Below are positions 1-6,473 of a DNA stretch of 10,112 nt, in pieces. The position numbers were made by a program, and so were the translations under genes. Position 1 is the first letter of the stretch; each line of letters begins with the position of its first letter. The DNA lies in the NCBI GenBank assembly GCA_039934475.1, contig JBDTMC010000286.1, positions 1-10,112 of the forward strand, read 5' to 3'. The stretch is from JBDTMC01 sp039934475 (GTDB lineage: Bacteria > Acidobacteriota > Terriglobia > Bryobacterales > Bryobacteraceae). Under the pieces are notes generated by a model. It worked only from the letters and a program-made list of their open reading frames with translations, did no database searches and was not told where the DNA came from.

Positions 1-2177
1 AATTGATGCGGGCCGCGGCGAAGGGCGAAGCGGAGTTGATTGCGGTTTCGTATGTGGAGCGGATGGAACTAACCTATCGGTCCGCTGAGGAGAGGGAAAA
101 GGCGGCAGTGCAGTACGTCTCCGGGTGGATGTTTCCTTCGTTTGATTTGCACCCTGCCGTGGGGCGATTGCTGACTGAGAACGACGACCGGAAACGGGGG
201 GCTCATCCGTACGCGGTACTTTCGCACGATTACTGGTTGCGCCGGTTTGGGGCGGATGGCAGAGTAGTTGGGCGGACGTTCCGGTTGGGAGAGACGCTGT
301 ATGAAATTGTGGGCGTGACCGCGGGGCCGTTTAGCGGGACAGCACCCGGGACGATGGTCGATATTTTTGTGCCGACGATGATGCATGCGGGGGTACCCCA
401 TGCCGATTGGACGTGGTTCCGGACCTTGGCGATGATACGGCCGGGCGCGAATGTGGAAACGCTGCGCGCCAAGTTAGACGCTACCTCGCGAGCGTTCGAG
501 CAAGAGAGGGCGAAGGGATTCGGCGGGATGACGCGGCAGAACGTGGAACGGTTTGTGAATCAGACACTGTTGTTGGGGCCGGCGCGATCGGGCGCGTCCG
601 GTTTGCAAACCGACTACCGCGAGGCGCTGGCGGCGCTGGGCGTCCTGGTGGGTCTGGTGTTGCTGATCGCGTGCGCGAATGTAGCCAACCTCAGGACAGG
701 CCAAGCAGCGGCGCGGGCAAGGGAGATGGCGCTGCGGGTTTCCATCGGCGCGGGGCGGTGGCGGCTGATTCAGATGGTGTTGGTGGAGAGCGTTCTCTTA
801 GCCGTGATGGCAGCCGCGGTGGGCGCGATGCTTGCGTGGTGGTCGGCTCCGTTTGTGGTTAGCCATATCAAACCGCCGGACGATCCAGCGCGGCTGTTCC
901 TATCGACGGACTGGCGAGTGGTGGGATTTCTTCTCGCGCTGACGCTAGGGGTGACGTGTTTGTTTGGGCTGGCTCCGGCGGTGCGTGCTTCGGGAGTGAA
1001 ACCGGCGAGCGCGCTGAAAGGGGGCGAGGACCCGCATTCCCGGCGACGCCTGATGCATGCCCTGATTGCCGCGCAGGTGGCGTTTTGCTTCATGGTGGTC
1101 TTTGTCGCGAGTTTGTTCGCGGCGACGTTCGTACGGCTGTCGAGCCGTCCGATGGGCTTTTCGACGGAGAGGCTGCTGGTTTTGGATACCGTGGCGGCGC
1201 GGGCGGAAAAGACGGTGTCCTGGAACCAGGTGGCCGAGCATCTGCGGACGGTGCCGGGCGTGGATGGCGTCGCGTTGTGCGGTTGGCCTCTGCTGGGTGG
1301 GAATGCGTGGAATGGGTTCGTTTCAGTAGGGGGCGCTCCGGCCGGCGCCGAGTCGGGTTACTTTCTGAGCGTGTCGCCCGGTTGGATGGAGACGATGAAG
1401 ATGCGACTGATAGACGGGCGAGACTTTCGCGAGGAAGAGATGACGCCCGGCAGCGCGATTGTGAATGAGACCTTCGTGAAGACGTTTCTGAAAGCGAAGA
1501 CGGTAGGAGCGCGATTTGCGCGAGGGACCGATCAGTTTGAAGTGGTCGGTGTAGTGCGAGACGCGCCTTATCGCACGCTGCGTGGGCCGATTCTGCCGGT
1601 GGCCTACTTTCCGTTTCGTACGGAGAAGGCGATCCGCGACGCTACGATTCTGGTGCGAACGGTGAGTAAGGATCCCCTGTCGATGGGCGCCGTTTTGAGG
1701 AGAGAGGTGCCGTACGGGCGGAGTGGGTTCCGGGTAAGTAACATCCGGACACACGAGGAATTGGTGTTGGCGCAAACGGTGCGCGAACGGCTGCTGGCGA
1801 CGCTAGGGTTGTTCTTCGCGGCGGTGGCGCTGCTGCTGGCGGGCATCGGGTTGTATGGCGTGCTTGATTACTCCGTGTTGCAGCGGCGGCGTGAGATTGG
1901 GATTCGGATGGCGATTGGCGCGCCGGCGGGCGAGATTGCGTGGCGCGTGACGCGGGAGGTTTTCGCGATGGTGGTGGTTGGGTCAGTGGCGGGTGTGGTG
2001 TTGGGCCTGGCGGGCGCGCGATCCATTGAAGCGCTGCTCTATGGGGTGATGGGGACGGATGTGGGCGCGGTGGTTGCGCCGGTGGCGACGATTCTTGCGG
2101 TGGCCGCGGTGGCAGCCGCGCCAGGGGTGATTCGGGCGGTGAGAATCGATCCGGTAGCGGCACTACGGGCGGACTGA
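1..2177 (+). CDS. MacB/FtsX-type ABC transporter permease, orphan duplicated (ADOP-like), 5' partial
   Basis: The frame is open from the window edge (codons read from base 3), so the true start and the first membrane helix lie upstream. 724 residues are visible. The architecture is that of a duplicated permease: a periplasmic MacB_PCD-like domain (about 1-200), helices near 208-230, 256-280, 304-326 and 352-378, a second periplasmic domain (about 385-595), then helices near 597-622, 652-674 and 687-711. Each FtsX half carries the hallmark loop: NVAN followed by AREMALRVSIGAGR (239-252), and RRREIGIRMAIGA (628-640). The C-terminus RIDPVAALRAD is the usual family ending. Such inner-membrane permeases couple a cytoplasmic ATPase to mechanical work or export of macrolides, lipoproteins or peptides. 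Acidobacterial ones often lack an adjacent ATPase, and none is visible here. The substrate is unknown. The family call is firm; the ADOP subtype is inferred from organisation and style. Confidence 0.9.
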   Translation, partial: LMRAAAKGEAELIAVSYVERMELTYRSAEEREKAAVQYVSGWMFPSFDLHPAVGRLLTENDDRKRGAHPYAVLSHDYWLRRFGADGRVVGRTFRLGETLYEIVGVTAGPFSGTAPGTMVDIFVPTMMHAGVPHADWTWFRTLAMIRPGANVETLRAKLDATSRAFEQERAKGFGGMTRQNVERFVNQTLLLGPARSGASGLQTDYREALAALGVLVGLVLLIACANVANLRTGQAAARAREMALRVSIGAGRWRLIQMVLVESVLLAVMAAAVGAMLAWWSAPFVVSHIKPPDDPARLFLSTDWRVVGFLLALTLGVTCLFGLAPAVRASGVKPASALKGGEDPHSRRRLMHALIAAQVAFCFMVVFVASLFAATFVRLSSRPMGFSTERLLVLDTVAARAEKTVSWNQVAEHLRTVPGVDGVALCGWPLLGGNAWNGFVSVGGAPAGAESGYFLSVSPGWMETMKMRLIDGRDFREEEMTPGSAIVNETFVKTFLKAKTVGARFARGTDQFEVVGVVRDAPYRTLRGPILPVAYFPFRTEKAIRDATILVRTVSKDPLSMGAVLRREVPYGRSGFRVSNIRTHEELVLAQTVRERLLATLGLFFAAVALLLAGIGLYGVLDYSVLQRRREIGIRMAIGAPAGEIAWRVTREVFAMVVVGSVAGVVLGLAGARSIEALLYGVMGTDVGAVVAPVATILAVAAVAAAPGVIRAVRIDPVAALRAD

Positions 2178-2750
2178 TCAGGCGCGGGCGGCGCCGGCGA
2201 GGTTAGCGCAGGCGGCGTGGGTGCGATAGAACTCGTCTTTTAAGAAACCATCGAGAGTGCCGCAGCCGTCGATGACGCGGCGCGCCCAGGAGGCATATTC
2301 GGCGCGGCGTTCGGGAGACCAATCAGTGGGCGGGCTGATGATGAGCGTGCGCAGATTGCTGATTTTGTCGGCTGCTTTCAGTTTCTGGGCGCGGGGGGAT
2401 TTTTGAGGAGCGGTGGAGACTTGCAAGTCCTTGCGAACCTGCTTCGGTAGGGATTTATCGTCAGTGACTTCGAGGACAAGAGCGGCGACGTCTGTGCCGA
2501 AGCGCTGGGTGACTTCTTCGATGGTGGTTGGTGTGTCCTCGACGACGTCGTGGAGGAGGCCGGCGGTGACGAGGTTTACGTCAACGGGGTCAGAACCATG
2601 GGCGAGAAGGCCCGCCACCTCAAGCAAGTGGTTGATGTAGGGTTCCTGGGCCATGCCCTTGCGGCGCTGGGCGGCGTGCCGTTGGGCGGCAAACACAGCG
2701 GCGTCAAGAATTTGAGCAATTGGGGGGATGGGAGGGGGCGGCGCGGACAT
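2178..2750 (-). CDS. MESH1/HDDC3-like small alarmone hydrolase, (p)ppGpp 3'-pyrophosphohydrolase (HD domain)
   Basis: The product is 190 residues, close to the size of stand-alone MESH1 proteins (about 180), with no synthetase, TGS or ACT domain. The HD motifs are all present: AQRRKG (27-32), PYINH with His41, LLHDVVEDT with His67-Asp68 and Glu71-Asp72, TDDKSLPK (96-103), and KAADKISNL with Asp128 and Asn132. Compared with human MESH1 as I recall it (His35, His61, Asp62, Glu65, Asp66, Asp122, Asn126), every catalytic residue is shifted by the same six positions, so the fold and metal site should be intact. The likely role is cytosolic, Mn-dependent removal of the 3'-pyrophosphate of ppGpp; MESH1 relatives can also act on NADPH. 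The start at 2750 gives an N-terminus matching the family. An in-frame ATG at 2771 would add seven residues, and neither start has a Shine-Dalgarno sequence. The frame stays open upstream to 3233, but that extension is shadow sequence. Confidence 0.93.
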   Translation of the reverse strand: MSAPPPPIPPIAQILDAAVFAAQRHAAQRRKGMAQEPYINHLLEVAGLLAHGSDPVDVNLVTAGLLHDVVEDTPTTIEEVTQRFGTDVAALVLEVTDDKSLPKQVRKDLQVSTAPQKSPRAQKLKAADKISNLRTLIISPPTDWSPERRAEYASWARRVIDGCGTLDGFLKDEFYRTHAACANLAGAARA

Positions 2751-2761
2751 AGCGTGTCTAT

Positions 2762-2785
2762 GATTGTACATGGGGGATTGTACAT
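2762..2785. repeat. Perfect 10-bp direct repeat GATTGTACAT in a divergent promoter region
   Basis: GATTGTACAT occurs at 2762-2771 and again at 2776-2785, separated by GGGG, giving a 14-bp period. Each copy contains the palindrome TGTACA. Read on the minus strand, each copy gives TACAAT, a good -10-like hexamer for the hydrolase gene. The pair could be an operator for a regulator of one or both divergent genes, or simply two overlapping -10 elements. The repeat is seen directly; the regulatory meaning is inference. Confidence 0.6.
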
Positions 2786-2825
2786 CAGGCGTAACCGGAA
2801 ACCTGCGGCATCGGTCTGTAGAGAT

Positions 2826-2830
2826 GAGGG
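2826..2830 (+). promoter_or_regulatory. Shine-Dalgarno sequence (GAGGG) supporting the start at 2839
   Basis: GAGGG lies 8 nt before the ATG at 2839, a normal spacing. It favours this start over the in-frame ATGs at 2824 and 2764, which lack a comparable site and would put extra charged residues in front of the signal peptide. Confidence 0.55.
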
Positions 2831-2838
2831 ACTGGACC

Positions 2839-4398
2839 ATGGCTTGGAAAGTGTTTGTGCAGACGGGGTTAGTTTGTCTGCTGGCGGCACCGATGTTGCC
2901 GGGGCAGTATCCAGGACAACAGTATCCGGGGCAGTATCCTCCGGGACAGGGGTATCCGGGAGGAGGTGGTGGCGGCGGGGGGTTGCCGATGCCGCGGCTG
3001 CCAGGGCGGAAATCGAAGGGTCCGGCGGAGAAGCAGCAGGGCAAGGACGAAGTGCTGGCGGCGACGAACGGCGTGGTAGTGGAGAACAAGGCCGAGCAAC
3101 TGGTTATGGCGGCGGAAGACACCCGGATGGTGACTTTCAAGTGTTCCAAGATCACGAAGTACAAACGGGACGATAAAGAGATCAAGCAGACGGATGTGAA
3201 GTCCGGCGACCATGTGACGGTGGAATATCGCAAGGACGATGAAGGGTATTTCTACGCAGTGAATGTGTTGTGGCAGCCGCCGCCAGCGGCTCCCGCGGCG
3301 GTTTCGTCGACGGGCGCGGCACCGGCACCTGCGGCACCTGCGGCGGGTAAGAAGGAAGATGCTACGGCGGCTAAGGCGGACGAGGCAGCGGAAAAGCCGG
3401 AATCCGCGGTTGTGGTGGGACCTGCGGTGATGACGGGGGCGGACAATGAGGCTCCGCCGAAATTGAAGAGGGGTAAACCCGCGCCGCGGGCTTCGAAACC
3501 GGTGGAGGACGATCCAGAGCCCTTGCCCGCGCCGGTGGCGGTGGCGTCGGTACGACCTCCAGCTTCGGCGGCATCTGCCGGTTTGGGGTCGCCCGAGGCC
3601 GGCGAGGTCCGGAGGCCGGCGGCGGATCCAGATGAAGAGTTCATTGAACAGGCGAAGCAGGTTTCGGAAGCGTTCACGGAGAGCCTGCCGAATTTTGTGG
3701 TGCAGCAGATCACGACACGGTACCAGAGCGAAGGGCGGCCGGTGGACTGGCATGCCAACGACATGGTGACGGCCGCGCTGGTGTACGAAGACGGGAAAGA
3801 AAGTTATCGCGATCTGAAAGTGAATGGGAAGGCGACCAAGAAGGGGATGGAGGAGTCTGGGGGGACGTGGTCTACGGGCGAGTTTGGCACCACGCTGAAG
3901 GATCTCCTGTCGCCGGGGACGAACGCGAAGTTCTACAACCGGCGCGATTCGATGTCCTCGAACCTGTCTTGTTTCAAGTACGACTTTGAAGTGGAGAAGG
4001 AGAACTCGCACTGGAAGACGATTCTGGCGGGGCAGTATTTGGAGCCGGCGTATAAGGGGTCGATCTGGTTCGATAAGAAGAGCCACCGTGTGATGCGAAT
4101 CGAGATGCAAGCGCGGAAGATTCCGCAGGAGTTTCCGTTGGATGCGCTGGAGTGGGTGGTGGATTACGACTTTGTGAAAATTGGCGGAATCCCGTTCCTG
4201 GTGCCGGTTCATGCGGAGAATTTGTCGTGCTGGCGAGGGACGTCTCGATGCGGAAAGAATGCGATCGATTTCCGGAATTACCGGCGGTTTACGGGCGAAT
4301 CGCAGATTCTGCAAACGGATTCGAACATCACATTCGATGGCGATGAGAAGAAGCCAGAGGCGCCCAAGACGGCACCCGCTTCGATCAAGAAGCAGTAA
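2839..4398 (+). CDS. Secreted protein of unknown function: signal peptide, QYPG/polyGly segment, small beta-rich domain, Ala/Pro linker, Acidobacteria-style C-terminal domain
   Basis: The product is 519 residues and I do not recognise it as a named protein. Residues 1-20 form a signal peptide-like segment (MAWK, then a hydrophobic core). Residues 22-48 are a low-complexity QYPG/PPGQG stretch ending in eight glycines. Residues about 70-145 look like a small beta-barrel (NGVVVENKAEQLVM, then SGDHVTVEYRKDDEGYFYAVNV), reminiscent of DUF5666-like domains. An Ala/Pro/Lys-rich disordered linker spans about 147-262. The C-terminal domain (265-500) has alternating strands such as YKGSIWFDKKSHRVMRIEM and GGIPFLVPVHAE, resembling LolA/lipoprotein-sorting-like folds in style. 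It holds Cys378, Cys464 and Cys471, the last two possibly a disulfide in SCWRGTSRCGKN. It probably works in the periplasm or at the outer membrane. The gene is divergent from the hydrolase, and its last 14 nt overlap the convergent glycosyltransferase gene. The gene is real; its function is unknown. Confidence 0.85.
   Translation: MAWKVFVQTGLVCLLAAPMLPGQYPGQQYPGQYPPGQGYPGGGGGGGGLPMPRLPGRKSKGPAEKQQGKDEVLAATNGVVVENKAEQLVMAAEDTRMVTFKCSKITKYKRDDKEIKQTDVKSGDHVTVEYRKDDEGYFYAVNVLWQPPPAAPAAVSSTGAAPAPAAPAAGKKEDATAAKADEAAEKPESAVVVGPAVMTGADNEAPPKLKRGKPAPRASKPVEDDPEPLPAPVAVASVRPPASAASAGLGSPEAGEVRRPAADPDEEFIEQAKQVSEAFTESLPNFVVQQITTRYQSEGRPVDWHANDMVTAALVYEDGKESYRDLKVNGKATKKGMEESGGTWSTGEFGTTLKDLLSPGTNAKFYNRRDSMSSNLSCFKYDFEVEKENSHWKTILAGQYLEPAYKGSIWFDKKSHRVMRIEMQARKIPQEFPLDALEWVVDYDFVKIGGIPFLVPVHAENLSCWRGTSRCGKNAIDFRNYRRFTGESQILQTDSNITFDGDEKKPEAPKTAPASIKKQ
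2903..2982 (+). repeat. Imperfect tandem CAGTATCC-type repeats and a G-rich polyglycine tract
   Basis: CAGTATCC recurs at about 2905, 2920 and 2932, with a GGTATCC variant near 2951, coding for repeated (Q)YPG units. It is followed by a G-rich run (about 2958-2982) coding for eight glycines. The copies differ at third positions, so length changes by slippage are only moderately likely. The G-run on the coding strand could fold as a G-quadruplex. Confidence 0.6.
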
Positions 4399-5632
4399 TC
4401 GAGAGCAAGGCTCGCAGCGTTTCGGCGAGTACGATTTCGGGGTCGGGGTCGTGAACGGGAACCACGGCGATGGGGCCGCTTCCGTTCGGATGCCAGCGGT
4501 TTAACATGCGGGCGCTGACGAAGCCGGCAAAGACAGTGACTAGGGGAACCTGACAGGCGGCGGCCACGTGCTGACCGGCGGAATCGTAACCGACGTAGAG
4601 CGAGCTTTGGGCGATGACGGCGGCGAATTCGGAGAACGAGCCGGTGAGGGCGTGGACGGCGGCGCCAGAGCGAGCGACGGCACGTTCGACGCGATCCCGT
4701 TCTTCTCCACCGGCTCCTTTATCGATGGCGATGACGGCATCACGTTCGGCGAGGGCTCGCAGGAGATCCTCTTCGAAGGGGTCGCGGATACGCTTGGATG
4801 GGTTTTCACCGACACCGAAGCTGACGGCGATGATGGGACGCGAATCGAGGTGAGGTTGGACAGCGGGAGCGAGGTAAGCCTTAGCGTCGGCGATGTCGAA
4901 GGTGTCGGCGAGCCAGCGGCGAGTGAGTTCACCGAGAGGCTCAGGACCGTACTCACCGTAGCCACGGCTTTCAAAGAAATAGTAGTTGTCTTCGGAGCCT
5001 AAGGGTAGGATACCGAGCTGGGTGATGCGAGAATCCGGATCGATGATGATGGTGCCCGGACCGGCGGCGGCCTTGGCGAGGTCAGGCCACGCGGCGAGGC
5101 GTCCACGGAGGGTAGAGGAGCGGCCGTAGGCGACGGGCAGGTGGGCGATTCGGGGATCGGCCTCGAAGAGTTCGTAGCTCTTGCGGGTTGCGGCGAGGTG
5201 GATGCGGGCGTTGGGAAAGCGGCGCTTGGCGGCGTCGAGGACGAGGCTGGTGATGGCGACATCGGCGCCAAGGGTGACGCGGGAGAGCACGATGACGTCG
5301 TGGACGCGCGCGCTGTCGCCGGTGAAGCGGCGAGGCATGCGGATGCGGCGGTATCGCGCGAGTAGTTCCTTGGCCCGGTATTCGGGACAGGCGAATTCGA
5401 CGACGTCGGCAAAGAGAGCGGCGTAAGTATCGCAAAGGGCCGGCTCAAAGAGGTCAGCGAGGCGTTCGACGACGATGCCGAAGAGGGCGTGAGTGCCCTC
5501 GCGAGCGCGCTCTTCGTCAGGGTGAAGAGCGCAGCGGATCAGGGTCTCCAGCAGATCCGTGGGCCAGGTTGCGCCGCGGAGGCAGTAGTTTAGAAGTTCG
5601 AGCGCGAGATCACTCGGCGAAATACTTTCCAA
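4385..5632 (-). CDS. GT9-like (heptosyltransferase-type, GT-B) glycosyltransferase with an N-terminal helical extension
   Basis: The product is 415 residues. Residues 1-100 are a helical region, absent from standard GT9 enzymes as I know them, rich in Leu, Ala and acidic residues. The first Rossmann-like half begins near 111 (DVIVLSRVTLGADVAITSLV, then RRFPNARIHLAA), matching the family pattern of hydrophobic strand, Gly-Asp-Val and RRFP. The second half begins near 266 (PIIAVSFGVGENPSKR). The sugar-nucleotide region SLYVGYDSAGQHVAAACQVP (344-363) is the clearest GT9 signature: Asp350, Ser351, Gly353 and His355 correspond to the usual D-T/S-x-x-x-H pattern. It probably transfers a sugar in lipopolysaccharide or other envelope glycan assembly on the cytoplasmic face; donor and acceptor cannot be told. 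It is last in the five-gene group, starting inside mtnP (23-nt overlap). The start is TTG at 5632, with GGAG 7 nt upstream. Its end overlaps the convergent secreted-protein gene by 14 nt. Confidence 0.8.
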   Translation of the reverse strand: MESISPSDLALELLNYCLRGATWPTDLLETLIRCALHPDEERAREGTHALFGIVVERLADLFEPALCDTYAALFADVVEFACPEYRAKELLARYRRIRMPRRFTGDSARVHDVIVLSRVTLGADVAITSLVLDAAKRRFPNARIHLAATRKSYELFEADPRIAHLPVAYGRSSTLRGRLAAWPDLAKAAAGPGTIIIDPDSRITQLGILPLGSEDNYYFFESRGYGEYGPEPLGELTRRWLADTFDIADAKAYLAPAVQPHLDSRPIIAVSFGVGENPSKRIRDPFEEDLLRALAERDAVIAIDKGAGGEERDRVERAVARSGAAVHALTGSFSEFAAVIAQSSLYVGYDSAGQHVAAACQVPLVTVFAGFVSARMLNRWHPNGSGPIAVVPVHDPDPEIVLAETLRALLSITAS

Positions 5633-6473
5633 CGATAAGCTCCAGCTTCTTCTTAGTCGCGTCGGGTACGGTCTTCTTGTCGGTGATCAGGGCGTGCGCG
5701 AGGGCAGAGCCGCATTTGCAGGTGCGCTCGGCGGGAAGCGCGGCGACGGTAGCGGCCACCACCTTGCACGCGTTCTCAGCATTTTGCATGAGGTTGGCGA
5801 TGATGTCGCTGACAGTGACCGCGTCGTGGTCCTGGTGCCAGCAGTCGTAATCGGTGACCATGGCCACGGTGACGTAGCAGATTTCGGCTTCGCGGGCGAG
5901 CTTGGCTTCCTGGAGGTTGGTCATGCCGATGACGTCCATGTTCCAACTGCGATAGACGTTAGATTCGGCGAGGGTGGAGAAGGCGGGACCCTCCATGCAG
6001 AGGTACGTGCCACCTTGTTTAACGGTGACTCCGGAATCCACACAGGCTTTGGTCACGACGTCAGAAAGCTGCGGGCAGATGGGGTGGGCGAAGCTGATGT
6101 GGGCGACGAGACCTTCGCCGAAGAAGGTGGACACGCGGCCGCGAGTGCGATCGAAGAACTGATCGGGGATGACGAAGTCGAGAGGACGGTGTTCCTCCTT
6201 CAGCGAGCCGACGGCACTGAGCGAGACGAGCTGTTCGACGCCAAGGGACTTGAAGCCGTAGATGTTGGCGCGGAAGTTGAGTTCGGAGGGCGTGATGCGG
6301 TGGCCTTTGCCGTGGCGGGCGAGGAAGGCGACCTGTTTGCCGGCGAGTGTGCCGACGACGTAAGGGTCAGACGGCGAGCCCCACGGCGTGTCGATGTGCA
6401 CCTCTTCGTGCGCTTCAAAGCCGGGCATGTGGTAGAGGCCACTGCCGCCGATAATGCCGATCTTAGCTGTCAA
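5610..6473 (-). CDS. mtnP: S-methyl-5'-thioadenosine phosphorylase
   Basis: The enzyme splits methylthioadenosine with phosphate into adenine and 5-methylthioribose 1-phosphate, for methionine and purine salvage in the cytosol. The 287 residues match the usual MTAP length. Visible motifs are IGIIGGSGLY (5-14, phosphate loop), LARHGKGHRITPSELNFRAN (51-70), SAVGSLKEE, IPDQFFDRT (102-110), CMEGPAFSTLAES (159-171), NMDVIGMTN (178-186) and TDYDCW (207-212). The aspartates of TDYDCW contact the adenine base in MTAP and argue for an aminopurine substrate, against a methylthioinosine phosphorylase. No other methionine-salvage gene is visible nearby. The start is TTG at 6473, preceded by GAGGAG at 8 nt; the TTG overlaps the meaB stop (TTGA), implying translational coupling. 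The 3' end overlaps the glycosyltransferase gene by 23 nt. Cys-rich CKCG (252-255) near the C-terminus is a small oddity. Confidence 0.95.
   Translation of the reverse strand: MTAKIGIIGGSGLYHMPGFEAHEEVHIDTPWGSPSDPYVVGTLAGKQVAFLARHGKGHRITPSELNFRANIYGFKSLGVEQLVSLSAVGSLKEEHRPLDFVIPDQFFDRTRGRVSTFFGEGLVAHISFAHPICPQLSDVVTKACVDSGVTVKQGGTYLCMEGPAFSTLAESNVYRSWNMDVIGMTNLQEAKLAREAEICYVTVAMVTDYDCWHQDHDAVTVSDIIANLMQNAENACKVVAATVAALPAERTCKCGSALAHALITDKKTVPDATKKKLELIVGKYFAE
5640..5643 (-). promoter_or_regulatory. Shine-Dalgarno sequence (GGAG) deciding the TTG start of the GT9-like gene
   Basis: On the minus strand GGAG lies 7 nt before TTG at 5632, inside the mtnP coding region. No ATG or GTG appears in frame near the start; the first in-frame ATG is codon 100, past the helical extension, so TTG is the best choice. 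Confidence 0.65.

Larger units (their letters stand above)
2751..2838. promoter_or_regulatory. Divergent intergenic promoter region between the MESH1-like hydrolase and the secreted unknown protein
   Basis: These 88 bp separate two divergent start codons, so they must hold at least part of both promoters. For the minus-strand gene, TACAAT (RC of 2763-2768) lies 12 nt before the ATG at 2750. Initiation about 7 nt further on would leave a leader of only about 6 nt, which fits the absence of a Shine-Dalgarno sequence. A second TACAAT (RC of 2777-2782) stands in the same relation to the alternative ATG at 2771. I see no convincing -35 for either. For the plus-strand gene no clear sigma-70 pair stands out, and a start further upstream for that gene would shrink this region. 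Confidence 0.4.

Noticed and set aside
2762..2785. BlaI/MecI-type operator
   Set aside because: TACA/TGTA elements are present, but the copies are direct repeats with a 14-bp period, not the TACAnnTGTA dyad expected for that family, and no BlaI or BlaR gene is nearby.
2751..3233. Upstream extension of the hydrolase frame by about 160 codons
   Set aside because: The added sequence is antisense to the signal peptide and QYPG repeats (giving Cys/Pro/Gly runs), and MESH1 proteins begin just before the AQRRKG motif.
2869..4314. Open 481-codon frame on the minus strand, antisense to the secreted-protein gene
   Set aside because: Its translation is Arg/His/Pro-rich with no domain-like pattern, while the plus strand has a signal peptide and structured domains. 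It is a by-product of GC-rich third positions.
4385..4398. Bidirectional terminator at the convergent gene ends
   Set aside because: No inverted repeat with T-runs is visible there; both coding regions overlap.
5610..6473. 5'-methylthioinosine phosphorylase or general purine nucleoside phosphorylase
   Set aside because: The TDYDCW motif with both adenine-contacting aspartates fits methylthioadenosine phosphorylase.
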